In this document: one piece after another, positions 34,065 through 45,285 of the stretch | How the letters are laid out: each line of letters begins with the position of its first letter | How positions within the stretch are numbered: position 1 is the stretch's first letter | Source: Rusavskia elegans | Taxonomy: Eukaryota > Ascomycota > Lecanoromycetes > Teloschistales > Teloschistaceae | DNA length: 47,763 nucleotides | Assembly: GCA_011316305.1 (NCBI GenBank) | Contig: SAUG01000193.1 | Location: 1-47,763 of the forward strand | Direction: 5' to 3' | Notes under the pieces: model-generated | What the model was told of the DNA's origin: nothing | What the model saw: only the letters and a program-made list of their open reading frames with translations | The model's database searches: none | Made by a program: the position numbers and the translations under genes

Positions 34065-36412
34065 TCAATTCAATTCCATCCCATCATTTTCATCAGTATC
34101 GGCATCTTCAACATCAATGGCCGTCTGTCGGGACCGTCCAGGCTCACGGCCTAAGCCTCCGACTCCAAACTTCGCCCCGCCGAGACCACCAACGAGTTCC
34201 AACTCGTCACCACCCACCACTCGCCCTTCCACATCGATCACTTCACACAGCTCCATCATGCTCTGCCGGCTGAGCTGCCGGAACCCTAGCGTACGCACGA
34301 TTCGTCCCCAGTGCGTGAGACAGTAACTGGCTGCCCGCCGTTGGAGCCAATCCTCTCCCGCCGTACCAGCTCGCTCCCACACCACGGCCGCGTGTTCCAC
34401 GTCGAGTTCTCGGCTAAGGCGATGCAAACACAGTAACCGTAACCGCGGCATGTCGTATACGTTGGCCATCACGAGCAGACCCGCAACCGCGTCCAAGGAT
34501 GAACAGTACACTGGGTGCGCTGCAATGCTGTCCGTGTACAGATAGTAGAGAAATGCACGGACCACCGCGTACGGTTCCGGGATGTGCATCTTCTTGGTGT
34601 GAAACTCAGCCATCTGAGCCTTGAAGACCCGAGTGAAGTGTGGCCAGCGGGCACGTAACACGAGTTTGTGCACATATATTGGCGCTGACGTTGGTGTAGT
34701 CGGTGGAAGAAACTGAGGCGATGACGCTGAACTGGCTGTTGGGGTGCTCGAGCTCTCGTAGTCGTCCTCAAGGCCGTCCTTTTCCGCGGTGACGATGAAA
34801 TCACTGTCGCTACCAAGCTCAGGAGGCCGGTCAAACATTGAAGACAGGTCGGCGCCAAGGCTGCTGAGGTTCGATGTCGGGTGCGTGTCTGAGGCGGGGA
34901 GCTGCCCTCCGATTGCAAGCGGTTCGAAAGACAAATTGTTACCAAGGAGACCAAATCTTCGAAGATCGAGATGCATAACGTCACTTAGGTACTCCTCGAA
35001 CCCCCCCGCGGCGTTTTCTGGCGCTTCGTTAGGACACCCCAGAAGCCATGCTTTGGTTCCGTCCTCATTGACCGCACAATAATGCCAACGGTAAGCGGGA
35101 TCAAAGATCTCTGGTCCCTCAGCCAGTCTCTGCCATTGTAGCGCGTCAAGCTCGAGTGCTGAAAGGTTGCAATCAGATGGCCGTATCGTATTGGCAGGTG
35201 TGACAAAATCAAGCAGCGCTCCCGAGGAGTAGACGTGGAAATGTGTGCCAGCTGTCTGGGACGGTACGTTGGGGCCTGAGAAGAACCTTACCGAGGACAT
35301 TGCTCCTGGGGCGACGGGCTTGTACCATGAGGAAGCTCGGACTTGAACGCTGCTAGAATTCGCCGTATAGCCAGTCGATCCGGTGGTGGAATGCTGCGGT
35401 TGATTGAGCTGTCCAATATGATTCCTCGTACCAGGTCCTTGCCTCTCGATTGAAGAAGAAGAAAAATCAGCACTCCCTTGTGCCGGGACCGACTTGTATG
35501 CTGGGCTACTCAAGTCAAGCCACCAGATTTCTCCCGATCGCTCCATGGTAGCATCCAGCCCCCCGAAGACCCATATTCGTCCACCCCAGACCCAAGTCGA
35601 ATGATCAAAGCGATGAACGAAGCTCCATGACCGCGACCAGGTCCATGTCTTCAGATCGAGATAGCAGATCTCGTCCAAGGTGTATGTATCGTTGCCAGCC
35701 AAGCCTCCAACAACGTACAGCTTGTCGTCGTACACGGTGGCAGCATGTCGTGCCCTGCCCTTGGGGATTGGTCCTCGCAATTCCGGTTGTGTCCAATGGG
35801 CAGTTTTCAGATCGAAGATAACGAGATCCGACAGATACTCCCGATGTTCGTTTTCTCCGCCATAGACAAGAAGCTTTGAACCCTGCCATAAGCAAGCGGT
35901 ATGACCTTAATAAAATGTCAGCAACTCTTCGCCGCTGTTGTCCCCGGCGAACCCACCCATCCGTACGCCGGGTATGTCTCCATAGTTATCTACTAATGTC
36001 CATTGCAGGCTTTTGAGATCAAGTTTGAGGACGTGATTGTATACTGAGCAAAAATGCATCAGCAATTCGAAGTGGAAGTAGGCGGGTAGGATGGCGCTGG
36101 ATGGTGCTTGCCTTCATCCGTATACTGATCAAAGCCTCCAAAAGCGTAGATTTGATCGTTCCCACAGTATGTCACCGACGCATTGACCAGACAAGCCGGT
36201 CGCTGACCACAGGTTTTGACAATCTTTGGCTTGTAGTTGTCACCAGCACCTTTGGCCTTCTTAGAAGGACTTGTAGGCATAAGGTAGGTGTTGTTGGATG
36301 ACGTTACGGAGGGTGGTGTTCTGTCCGTCGAGGACGCAGTGTTCCATTGCATGGCCATGTTATGTGCAAGTAACGGAGTCGTAGAGGCAGTGATTTGATT
36401 TCGCTGTTCCAT
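34065..36412 (-). CDS. Kelch-repeat / BTB domain protein
   Basis: Three exons: 36412-36112, 36043-35957, 35905-34065; 742 residues. The first intron has a GC donor (GAAG|GCAAGC) and CAG acceptor; the second is GTGGGT...TTAAG. Together they rebuild a continuous run of Kelch blades. Blade signatures include IYAFGGFDQYTDE, HTACLWQGSKLLVYGGENE, RARHAATVYDDKLYVVGG and FDHSTWVWGGRIWVFGG, forming a beta-propeller over about residues 65-260. A Ser/Thr-rich linker follows. A BTB-like region lies at about 530-660 (YVHKLVLRARWPHFTRVFKAQM, VVRAFLYYLYTDSI, VAGLLVMANVYDMPRLRLLCLHRL). The Kelch-then-BTB order recalls LZTR1 and fission-yeast Ral2, proteins linked to Ras control and cullin-3 ligases. Orthology is not shown here. 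It shares a divergent promoter with CDC20. Confidence 0.85.
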
Positions 36413-37152
36413 TGCAACTCATCGTAGAGCTGTAGAAAAAGAAGGAACTCGAGAGCTCTCTTCTGAGGATCAGGTTAGGCGGCGTACTGCCATCAGTCGA
36501 GGTTGTCTACCCCACATCTTATGAAGATGGAGTGATGGATCTTTGAACCCAAGAAAGGACTAAGTGAAGCACCTAAGTATGAATTATCAGATTGCTGCAG
36601 TGATGTACACAGAGTACAACATTTATTCGACAGGTCTGGACTATTCAGTTTCGATCCTAGCGCACTGCGTTGCCCCGACCGACGCTGAAATTTGAAAACA
36701 AAAACATAAGAGCCGCTCTCTCTGGAAACTGCCCTTTCACCTTTCCTCTTCATACACACCACTTCTTCCACCCGCCCTTCCCCTTTTCTCTACTTCTCCT
36801 CTCCATCTATTGCATACCTGCATACCTTACGCAGCAGCTTTATCCAATCCATTAGATCTTCTGACCACCGTCCGAATCGATCGCCCTGCCGATTGCTTGA
36901 GCTTGTTCTGCTAAGGCAACTCGATTGATCAACCTTTTTCTCGGCACTCGACCAGAACTACTAACCAAACTTATCCAGGATCCATTCAATTGAGACTCTT
37001 GGGAGCCTATCAGTACCGGAAACACCATCTGACCCTTCGACAACGTCGTTGGTTAATCGAAACTACTAATCTGAGGATCTCGGATCTTCTACCACAGGAA
37101 TATCGATCGATACATTGAATTGTCCATTCGATCACAAATTTGATACTGCAAA
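36413..37152. promoter_or_regulatory. Divergent promoter region, Kelch/BTB gene / CDC20
   Basis: 740 bp between divergent start codons. It contains a pyrimidine-rich tract on the plus strand (about 36730-36815: CTTTCACC, CTTCTTCCACCC, CTTTTCTCTACTTCTCC), as is common just upstream of transcription starts in filamentous fungi. No defined transcription-factor site was recognised. Confidence 0.45.
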
Positions 37153-39051
37153 ATGGCAACTGCCTCAGTATCCACACCCCTCAAGAGCCACCACGGCCTC
37201 TTTTCATCAAGAACTGCCGGCGGCCGCTTTCCCTTGACCCCATCGCCACGCAACCGAACCGCAAGCTTAGCCACTAATGCTTCAAACAACTCCTCGCCAT
37301 TCACGCCGCCTCGGCAGGTGTCAGAAAGTATCCATGTGTCGACACAATCAACCTATGGCAATCTATCTTCATACTTCGCTCGCTCAACCTCAAGGACGCA
37401 CCGTGATTCACCCAAGTCAAACATTGCCAAGGCAAGAAACACTCCCCGTCACCTGGAACTCGGTGTATCCGACTGGACTTTGACAGGTACAGGTCCCAGT
37501 GTAGGTCAGACGCCGTCGAAGAGCTGCAGCAGGAAGAAGGGCCCTCTGCGAACGAGATCCGGCAAGACGACAATCAGAACCGATGCTGGTGACCGATTCA
37601 TCCCAAACCGGACAGCTAGCGAAGGTATCAAGACCGCTGGTTCAGGAAAACCCGATGGTGAGACCCAACGACCAAAGACTGCCGGCGAAGGTTCGACTGT
37701 CTTGGCCAGTGCCGCAAGCGCCTTCGATGTTGGCGGACATAGTACAGAGGATGATGCTACGGCAGCACTCGAGGGTCTTACCATTGAAGAGAACGAGGAT
37801 TCAAAGACATACACCAAGCCTGCACCGGATGCGCTTGCTTACGAGTCTTCTCTCGCGACTGCGTGCGGTGTGTCCCTCAACACACGCATCCTTGCCTTCA
37901 AACCTGCACCCCCCGAATCATCAAAGCCCATCGACCTTCGGTCACAATACAACCGTCCCCTCAAGTCGACCAACGCAGCTGCGGCTCAATTCCGACGACG
38001 TGTATTGACAGCTCCTGAGCGGGTGCTTGACGCGCCCGGGCTTGTAGATGACTACTATCTGAACCTGCTTGACTGGAGCTTAGGGAACCAGGTAGCCATT
38101 GGTCTCGAGCGAAGTGTCTATGTCTGGTCGGCTGAATCTGGCACTGTCAGCTGTCTTTTGGAATCTCCTGCAGACACATACATCAGCAGTGTTAAATGGA
38201 GTGGAGATGGAGCCTACGTTGGTGTCGGCCTTGGATCGGGCGAAGTCCAGATTTGGGACGTCGAGGAGGGCAGCAAGCTACGAAGCATGCACGGTCATGA
38301 CACTCGTGTGGGCGTGATGGGCTGGAACAAACACATCCTGTCCACTGGAGCACGAAGTGGGCTGGTCCACAATCACGACGTCCGCGTCGCTCAGCACAAA
38401 GTCGCAGAGCTTGTCTCACACACGTCAGAAGTCTGCGGACTTGAGTGGAGGTCGGATGGTTCTCAACTTGCAACCGGCGGCAACGACAATCTGGTGTCGA
38501 TCTGGGATGCCCGATCTTTGGGTGCTCCCAAGTTCCAGAAGACCAACCACCGGGCCGCGGTCAAGGCGCTGAGCTGGTGCCCATGGCAACCCAACCTGCT
38601 GGCCACTGGAGGAGGCTCTTACGACAGACATATCCACTTCTGGAACACGACGACAGGGGCTCGCACCAACAGCATCGACACGGGCTCACAGGTGACAAGC
38701 CTACGGTGGAGCAACCACTATCGCGAGATTGTGAGCTCCAGCGGCTTCCCAGACAATTCCCTAAGCATCTGGAGCTACCCAACATTGGTGCGAAACGTTG
38801 AGATCCCGGCGCATGAGACAAGAGTGCTTCATAGCTGTCTGAGTCCCGATGGCCAGATGCTAGCAACAGCAGGTAAATGACTCCCCCACTCCAATCGAGT
38901 ACTATGTCTGACACATGTTGTAGCTGCCGATGAGAGTCTCAAGTTCTGGAAGATCTTCGAAAAGAAGCCTGGGTCGGCATCCTCGATGGCGCGAGAGGGA
39001 GGCATGACTGGGAAAGGAGGTGATATGGTCAAGCAGATGACAATCAGATGA
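37153..39051 (+). CDS. CDC20: Cdc20/Slp1, APC/C activator
   Basis: Two exons: 37153-38872 and 38924-39051; the 51-nt intron falls in ATA|ADES; 615 residues. Cdc20 recruits securin and cyclin B to the anaphase-promoting complex and is the target of the spindle checkpoint. The N-terminus is Ser/Thr/Pro-rich with many potential kinase sites. The C-box is DRFIPNR (about 146), the Cdc20 form rather than the DRFIPSRAG form of Cdh1. The seven-bladed WD40 propeller starts at ERVLDAPGLVDDYYLNLLDWS (about 288). Conserved blocks include GVGLGSGEVQIWDVEEG, RVGVMGWNKHILSTGARSG, EVCGLEWRSDGSQLATGGNDN, LLATGGGSYDRHIHFWNT and GFPDNSLSIWSYPTLV. The C-terminus ends in the APC/C-binding Ile-Arg tail (MTIR). Identification is firm. 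Confidence 0.95.
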
Positions 39052-39606
39052 TAACGCGCTGAGCTTCTTTCGAGGTCGGTCTGATACGGTCATTTGCATT
39101 CAGCATGGAGGCATCTTGGGGGCGTTTTTGTACGTTACAGGTGACGCAGGAACGGAATTACAGTCATTTCATAAGAACAGAATGTGAGAAGTGTTGTGTT
39201 CTCGTTCAAATGATCACCTTGCAAGTCGTTGATAAAATGCTCAACAATTGAATACAAAAGGCACTAGTACGGGCTGCTGACTAAGCGAGCCTGGGGTCAA
39301 ATCTTCCTCAATCAAAAGCATCTCTCTCACAAATCAACTTCACCACAAAGAAAACCTAAGACCAACCAACTCCACTTACCACCCCAAGAATAAATATCAA
39401 GAGGTAGAGAACGACGGTAGCATTCAGATGGACGGAAGCCACTGAGGAGATTGGGTCCTGACCACCGCACAAGGTGGCCGAGAGCTTCGTGGGCTCTGCC
39501 GTCGTCCACCAGTCTCCTCAGCTCCAGCTCCGATTCTGCAGCGAACAACGACTGCGGATATCTCTCGATCACCTCCTGTGCTCGTCACAGCTTTTGGAGA
39601 ATCGAG
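39052..39606. other. Intergenic region between CDC20 and TOA1
   Basis: About 555 bp between co-oriented genes. The ORFs on either strand (39327-39572, 39451-39687) are non-coding shadows. It should hold the CDC20 3' UTR and the TOA1 promoter; nothing specific is seen. Confidence 0.45.
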
Positions 39607-41290
39607 ATGACAAACCAGCTGGTGGTTAGTCTGCTCTTGCCAGACCCTCTGTACCCACTCTGCACGAATTGTCCGTGGGGTACGTAGTTGGCTGAACCGA
39701 GACCACTGATCACAGGGCGCCGTATACGCGAAGATTATCGACGAGCTCATCGAGCAGTCGACCGTCTCGTTTGAGGAGGATGGGGTGAACCACTCGGTTT
39801 TGGATGAGTTGAAGAAGGTAGGCTCATGCGTTCATATTTTTCTTCGACTGTCGCACCTGGCATTACTACCCACATGTTGTCAGCATTTGAGAGTTAGCGA
39901 ACAAGTCGTTGTTGAGAACACATCTCAATCTGTATCTGTTCCTTTTTTCAACTTGTTTTGGGGTTGCGGCATTTGGGCGCATTTCGCCCACGCAGGTGGG
40001 CGAGTGCGGGGATTGTTAAGAACACCGGGGCATGCCGGTACTTGACTCATTTTTAAAGCCTTTTTCCCTCAGCCTTGCTTGCGCAATTTAACAGAAAGTG
40101 CAATTGCAGCCGAGTCGACCGCGCGCTTTCCCTTTTCAGTCCTCATCCACAATCGACATGGAACAAGTGCTTATCTGAGATCACAGCTAACAATTCGATA
40201 GACTTGGCAAAAAAAGCTCACAACTACCAAATGTGCTTCTTTCCCATGGGATCCCGCTCCGATTCCCTCGGCTCCCCAGCCGATGGTCACTCCAGCACCA
40301 GTGCCATCCAACGTGCCGCGGCCACCGCAAGTGTCATCGAGTGGTTCGCCAGCTTTGTCAAGCACTAGCAATGGCAATAACACCGTTCAGGTCAAAGAGG
40401 AACCTTCTTACATGAATCATGGCCTGCCAAGTGGGATCCAGCCGAACTACAGTAGCCCTGTAGCTCAACAGCGCGCAGCCCAGGCTTTGCAGCAGAAGTT
40501 CGGTCAGAGTGCCAATCCGCAAATCAACCAGCTTCACACGCAGGCTGCCATGTCTCATCAGGGACGTCAGCAGCACCAGCCGACCCCACAGAACATACAG
40601 CTTCCGCCGCAGATGACCGAGCAGCACCGTCAATACATGGAACAGGCACACCAACGCCAAATGCAGCAGGCGCGTCAGATGCAGCAATCCCAACAGAGAC
40701 CTCAAGTGCCTAACGCTCCGGTTTCTAGTGCTCAGACCGACGGTACGGGTGAATGGGACAACACAATTACCCAACACCGTGCAGCTACCCTGAAGGATCC
40801 CAATATTACCTGTACTGCGGATCTTACCATTCGACAACAGTTAGAGGAATCTAGTCGCGCTATGGAAGGAGGTGGCGTCATGCTCCCTTTATCCGAGCAA
40901 CCGAAAAGACTGCCAGCGCGAAAGCCAAAGGTCAATGCAGCCAACGTCTCGCAATTTGACGGTCCGAATGACTCTGACGAGGACGCCAAAGGTGTCAAAC
41001 GTGAAGACCTTGGGGACGAAGACGACGAGGATGCGATCAACTCCGACCTGGATGATCCGGAAGATGACGTCGTGGAAGAAGAGGGTGATGACAGCAATCA
41101 AGGTCAGATCATGTTATGCACATACGATAAAGTACAGAGAGTCAAGAACAAATGGAAGTGCGTCCTTAAAGACGGTATCCTGACTACTGGTGGTAAAGAG
41201 TAAGTGGGGCCTGAGAGTAGATGAGACGAAAATAGGCTAAAATGGAACAGATACCTCTTCCATAAAGCAAACGGGGAATTCGAGTGGTAG
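39607..41290 (+). CDS. TOA1: TFIIA large (alpha/beta) subunit, Toa1
   Basis: Four exons: 39607-39624 (18 nt, MTNQLV), 39716-39817, 40202-41199, 41251-41290; 385 residues. The third intron position (39818-40201, 384 nt) is unusually long for this window. TFIIA stabilises TBP on promoter DNA for RNA polymerase II. The N-terminal four-helix-bundle part reads LVGAVYAKIIDELIEQS, then FEEDGVNHSVLDELKKTWQKKL and FPWDPAP. The middle is a Gln-rich linker (QQQHQPTPQN, QMQQARQMQQSQQ) as in all large subunits. An acidic stretch (DEDDEDAINSDLDDPEDD) follows. The C-terminal beta-barrel strand region is MLCTYDKVQRVKNKWKCVLKDGI, then YLFHKANGEFEW at the very end, exactly as expected. It is the last intact gene before the RIP-affected block. 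Confidence 0.95.
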
Positions 41291-41689
41291 AGGAAATGAA
41301 GAGCGATAGAAGGCATATTCGCCTGCTACGATGGTAGTATAGATTGACACTTTAGGGCCGGGATTGCACATGCCGCGTGTGGCTCGATGAAGTCGAAACG
41401 ACACCATCTGGACGGCTCTCTTTGATGACTTGGCGTATTGGTCTCAGGTTGAAAGTGGTCGTTCCTCTCGTGCTTCTTCTGCCCTTTCGGAGCCGAGACT
41501 TCACTCGGCTACTGTGGCGAAAGACTGTTATTCCAAGATTGGGGTCCTCTAGAAATCAGGCGCCTCTTGCTGAGATCTGGTTTTGGGAGGTCTATCATGT
41601 CACCGAGCAGGGTGGGATCTCCATATCATGATCCAATGGCATATTACACGAGGTAGCTTTTCTTGAAAGATAAGTGACCAGTTTCTTGC
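41291..41689. other. TOA1 3' flank up to the AT-rich boundary
   Basis: About 400 bp of normal base composition containing the TOA1 3' end. The ORF at 41377-41631 has no recognisable protein pattern. The sequence becomes AT-rich around 41690-41750. Confidence 0.45.
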
Positions 41690-42049
41690 GTGAAATTTTG
41701 AAATCAAGGTTCGCCGCTTTACAGGTGCTTACTAGATCGCCTACTATATTTTTCTTAAAAGTTAAAGAGGCTATAAATATAACTATATTACTATAAATAT
41801 TCATTTTTATTATTTCATCTGTTATCGCTCTATCTATCGCTATTTTAAAAGTAATTAACTTTTTCTGAACTATATATTAATAACTAATCAATATCTAATC
41901 GGTTAGAAATTCGTAGTATACGAAAATAAATTAAAGATAGATTGGCCGTCGGATCGGATTTCGAATTCGGATTTATATTTCGGATTCGAACCGAATCGGT
42001 TCCGATTTTTTTAAATATTAAATTAAATCGATTTCGATTTTATATATAA

Positions 42050-42452
42050 CTATATGATTGGAATATATATACTATGATTTTTTAAATCGTTTATATGATT
42101 TTAAATTCTAATTATTATATTTTTTTCTTTTTAAAGAAAATATAAAAATAAAGTAAATATTTTTCAAATCAAATAATATTAGAAATAAACTATAATTGAT
42201 AAATAAAAGATAAAATAAAATAAAATATAAAAGTTTATTTTTATACGATTTATATTATTGTAAATCAAAATACTAGTAAAAATTCGCTATCAATTATTAT
42301 AAATTCGAATTTTTTAATTTTCGAAACTTTTTTTTTAATAATATTAATATTATCGATTATCTATTTTGTTTATATTAATAATGATTATATAGTGGTTATA
42401 GTTCTAAATCATATAAACGATTTAAAAGATTATAGAATATATATCTGGATTA
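42050..42452. repeat. Inverted repeat arms around a ~300-bp AT-rich core
   Basis: The segment at 42050-42102 is close to the reverse complement of 42406-42452; the shared inner core is AAATCATATAAACGATTTAAA in the right arm. Weaker matching extends outward (GAATTCGG-type motifs near 41965 and CGAATTCG-type near 42478, then GGATCGG/GATCCGG). It may be the terminal inverted repeats of a RIP-degraded DNA transposon or MITE, with ends near 41940 and 42510. Confidence 0.5.
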
Positions 42453-43149
42453 TATATCTAGATTGTACAATTATATACGAATTCGAATACTAACTGATCC
42501 GGTCGCTAATTATAAAAGCGGATATAGAAGCGGGTATAGATTTAGCGTAGAAATATTTATATATATAAATATTTTATTTCTTTATAATTATAGTAAATTA
42601 GCTTGGAATTCTATATTAGTAATAATAATTTTTTAGGCTATAATATTATAGGACTATTTAAAAGATTTGATATTTCCAAAAATCGATTGGATTTATTAGT
42701 ATATCTATAAACGGAGATATAACGGGTAATTACTTTAATTAATATAAAAACAAATTAGTTTAATTATTAGAATAATATATAGCGATAACTAATAAATTAA
42801 ATACAAACTATAAAGACGTCGAGTTCGGAATCTATATAGATAAATAAAATCTTCTATTACTTAGATTATTTACTAACTAAAATAACTAAAACAATTCTAT
42901 TTTAAAATATTTATTTATTAAAACGACTAAAATTTAAATATTTATAGTATTTATTTACTAAAACTACTAAGATACTCTTTAATATTAATACTAAAACAGT
43001 TTTATATATCTTTATCTATTAAAACGTAATAAAAAATCTAGCGCTATATTAAATACTATCGCGTTTCTAGAGATATACTATCTATATTTATAATACTAGA
43101 TCCTTTTTTTAGATTTTTCGTTTCGAAAAAACTATCTATCCTTTTTATT

Positions 43150-43580
43150 TATAGGTAAAAGAAAAAAGCTATTAACTAAAGATTATTATAGAAAAGTTCT
43201 ATTATTAGATATCGATATATTAGCTATACGTTTTTATCGGAATTATTTCTAGTCGAAAAAGTTCTATCGCGTCGGCGAAGGTTCCGAGAAGTATATTAGT
43301 TATATAAAATAAATTTATCTTTATAATTTCGCTCCGTTAGATACTGCGCGTTAGTATCGTTTTAAAAATAAATATAAAAAGTTAGAAAAAGAATTATATA
43401 AAACGTATATAAAATAATATCGTCTATTTTATTAATTAGATTATATTAAAGAAAAACAGCGTATTATAGCTAATAGAAAGCTATAAAATCTCGAAGAGTT
43501 AGAACGTAAAAAGAATCCTGCGAATCTACTTTCGTCTATTAATCTAAATTCTTTTATCGACGTAGCTTCCGAATAGATTA
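43150..43580 (+). pseudogene. RIP-degraded coding remnant, family not recognised
   Basis: One plus-strand frame from about 43150 reads as protein, with interruptions almost only by TAA/TAG. It contains stretches such as LLTKDYYRKVLLLDIDILAI, KFYRVGEGSEKYISYI, YRFKNKYKKLEKELYKTYI and NLEELERKKNPANLLSSI. The Lys/Glu/Tyr-rich helical character is consistent, and the stops sit where Gln or Trp would be expected. It lies on the opposite strand to the chromovirus, just beyond that element's chromodomain. I could not assign it to a transposon family. Confidence 0.45.
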
Positions 43581-44208
43581 TTCTATCTAGCGATTTTAAC
43601 TAGTTAATAACTTTTTTAATTCTTTTTAATAAAACTATTATAGAACCTTTTAGTAGTTTACTAAATATTTTTTAGATTCCTAAATATTTTCCGAAATAGA
43701 ATAATCTTTTTATTTAATTAAATAGTTCTAATCTTTCTATTATAGGATCTTTTCGACTATAAAGATATCTTTCTTTTATATTTCGAAGTTAAATATCTAT
43801 TATATTAGCGTTCCGGGGTCGGTTAGTTCTAAAAGAAATATATAAAATACCGGGTATATTTTAATATTTTTAAATAAATTAAATTCGAAATTCTAAAGTC
43901 CTTTAATTTCTTTAATTAAAAATAGTCCGATTTTAATATAATTAAATTTCCTATTTAGAGTCTTGATTTTTAGGTTCTTTATAAAAAGGTATATTTTATT
44001 TCTTTTCTTTAATTAAAGTATTATTTTTTATTTTCTATTCTAGTAATTACCCGAATATTTCTATATTTATAGGATATTTCTATAGATTTTTTTCTAAATA
44101 TCGACTTTTTAGATTACTAATTCCGCTAACTTATATAGTAGCGGTTATTTAAATAAATTCGGATTTTTTCTATTATCGGCGTAGAATAGTATTTCTTTCG
44201 TTATATTT

Positions 44209-44222
44209 AATTCTTTTATATT
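44209..44222. repeat. Target-site duplication, left copy
   Basis: AATTCTTTTATATT, 14 bp, identical to 45272-45285. It directly precedes the insertion and belongs to the chromovirus integrase sequence. Confidence 0.8.
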
Positions 44223-45271
44223 GTTTTATTTGTTTTTTTGGTGCCCGGTCAACCGTCGGTTCCGTAAGTAATTTACTTCAGTATTAGTACGCTAGCGTTA
44301 GATACACGGTATAAGAACTAGTACTCTAGTCTAATTAATTTAAACTAAAAAACTATATAAAATTAACTTTAATCTGTTCCGTAATACGTTTATAATATAA
44401 ATTCCTATAGTTTATTTAAAATATAATATAGTAGAATTTTCGTATATATATATATCTTATAGTCGTTTCTTCTTCGTTTTCTTTTACCAGTACCTACTAT
44501 CGTATCTAACGTACGTATCTTCCGTAACAGCCTAGGCTGCAGGCTAATATATATAGAACTTCTACTAATACTAGATCTATAACTACGATTATATTTTTCT
44601 AATTTAAAGAAATAGAGTTTAAAACCGCCGAATTCGAGTTACTCGATTACGTCGACCGAGTTTTCGCTAGTCCGCCTACTATAACGGACTTCGAATCCTA
44701 GGATTCGGTAGTCCTAAATATAATATTAAAGCTTTATATTCCGAATCCGCTAGAGCTATATAGCTTTAGCGACTATATTAGACTTCTAGTAGGAGCTTTT
44801 ATCCTGCTAGAATTCGAGCAGGAATCTAAGCTAGCTATTAAGCTGGCAGTCGTCGAATATCTAGATAGATTAGTAGGCTATCTAGATTCGGGTACGACCG
44901 TAGACGAAGACGAAGTAACGAGGATAAAGGATAGTATTACCGCCTAGTAGATAGTTCTGGAAGCTATATTAGTAGTTTATAATCGTACGTATTTCGAAAT
45001 GGTATAAAGGAATTCAGAAGGTCGCTCGCTCTTCCGTATATATAGAGCGATGTTTGTTTCTAGAATATAGGAGAGGAATGGTAATTAAATAGAGGATATA
45101 ATAGAATAAAAACGATCAACTACGTTATAAACCTTAGTTAACTGCTTCTTTTAACTGCGAAAATTTTTTGCTATATAAGCAACAACTGTTGTTACCGTAT
45201 AAAAACTACGGTGATAAAACGTATATATATAATGATTCAATTATAACCCCGGACAGGGGTCCTACAAGGGG
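44223..45271 (-). mobile_element. 1049-bp insertion inside the chromovirus integrase
   Basis: This segment splits the integrase reading and is bounded by identical 14-bp repeats. Its left end is T-rich (GTTTTATTTGTTTTTTTGG), so on the minus strand the element ends in an A-rich tail next to the duplication. Long target duplications plus an A-rich tail are typical of non-LTR (LINE-mobilised) retroelements, which sets the minus orientation. It has no terminal inverted repeats. It is visibly less AT-rich than the host element, with GC motifs such as CCCCGGACAGGGG at the right end. The LTR-like TG...CA ends nearby were considered, but they do not give matching flanks. The class is inferred from the ends only. 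Confidence 0.65.
44600..45007 (+). pseudogene. Degraded ORF within the insertion, plus strand
   Basis: A plus-strand frame of about 130 codons from 44615 to TAA at 45005-45007 has only three internal stops, all TAG, and reads as plausible protein. Examples are EFELLDYVDRVFASPPTITDF, YIPNPLELYSFSDYIRLL and LAIKLAVVEYLDRLVGYLDS. It is acidic and Leu-rich. It runs opposite to the orientation implied by the A-rich tail. The family is not recognised; it could be a captured gene fragment or an element-encoded protein. Confidence 0.45.
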
Positions 45272-45285
45272 AATTCTTTTATATT
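45272..45285. repeat. Target-site duplication, right copy
   Basis: Second copy of the 14-bp AATTCTTTTATATT, directly after the GGGG end of the insertion. The integrase core reading continues to its right. Confidence 0.8.

Noticed and set aside
44239..44262. TGGTGCCCGGTC as a tRNA primer-binding site
   Set aside because: It begins TGG, but the continuation does not resemble the complement of a tRNA T-arm, and it lies at the tail end of the insertion.
44239..45266. TG...CA ends suggesting a solo LTR or the chromovirus 3' LTR
   Set aside because: The integrase reading continues on both sides of the segment, and the only matching flanks are the 14-bp repeats outside these ends, which fits a separate insertion better.
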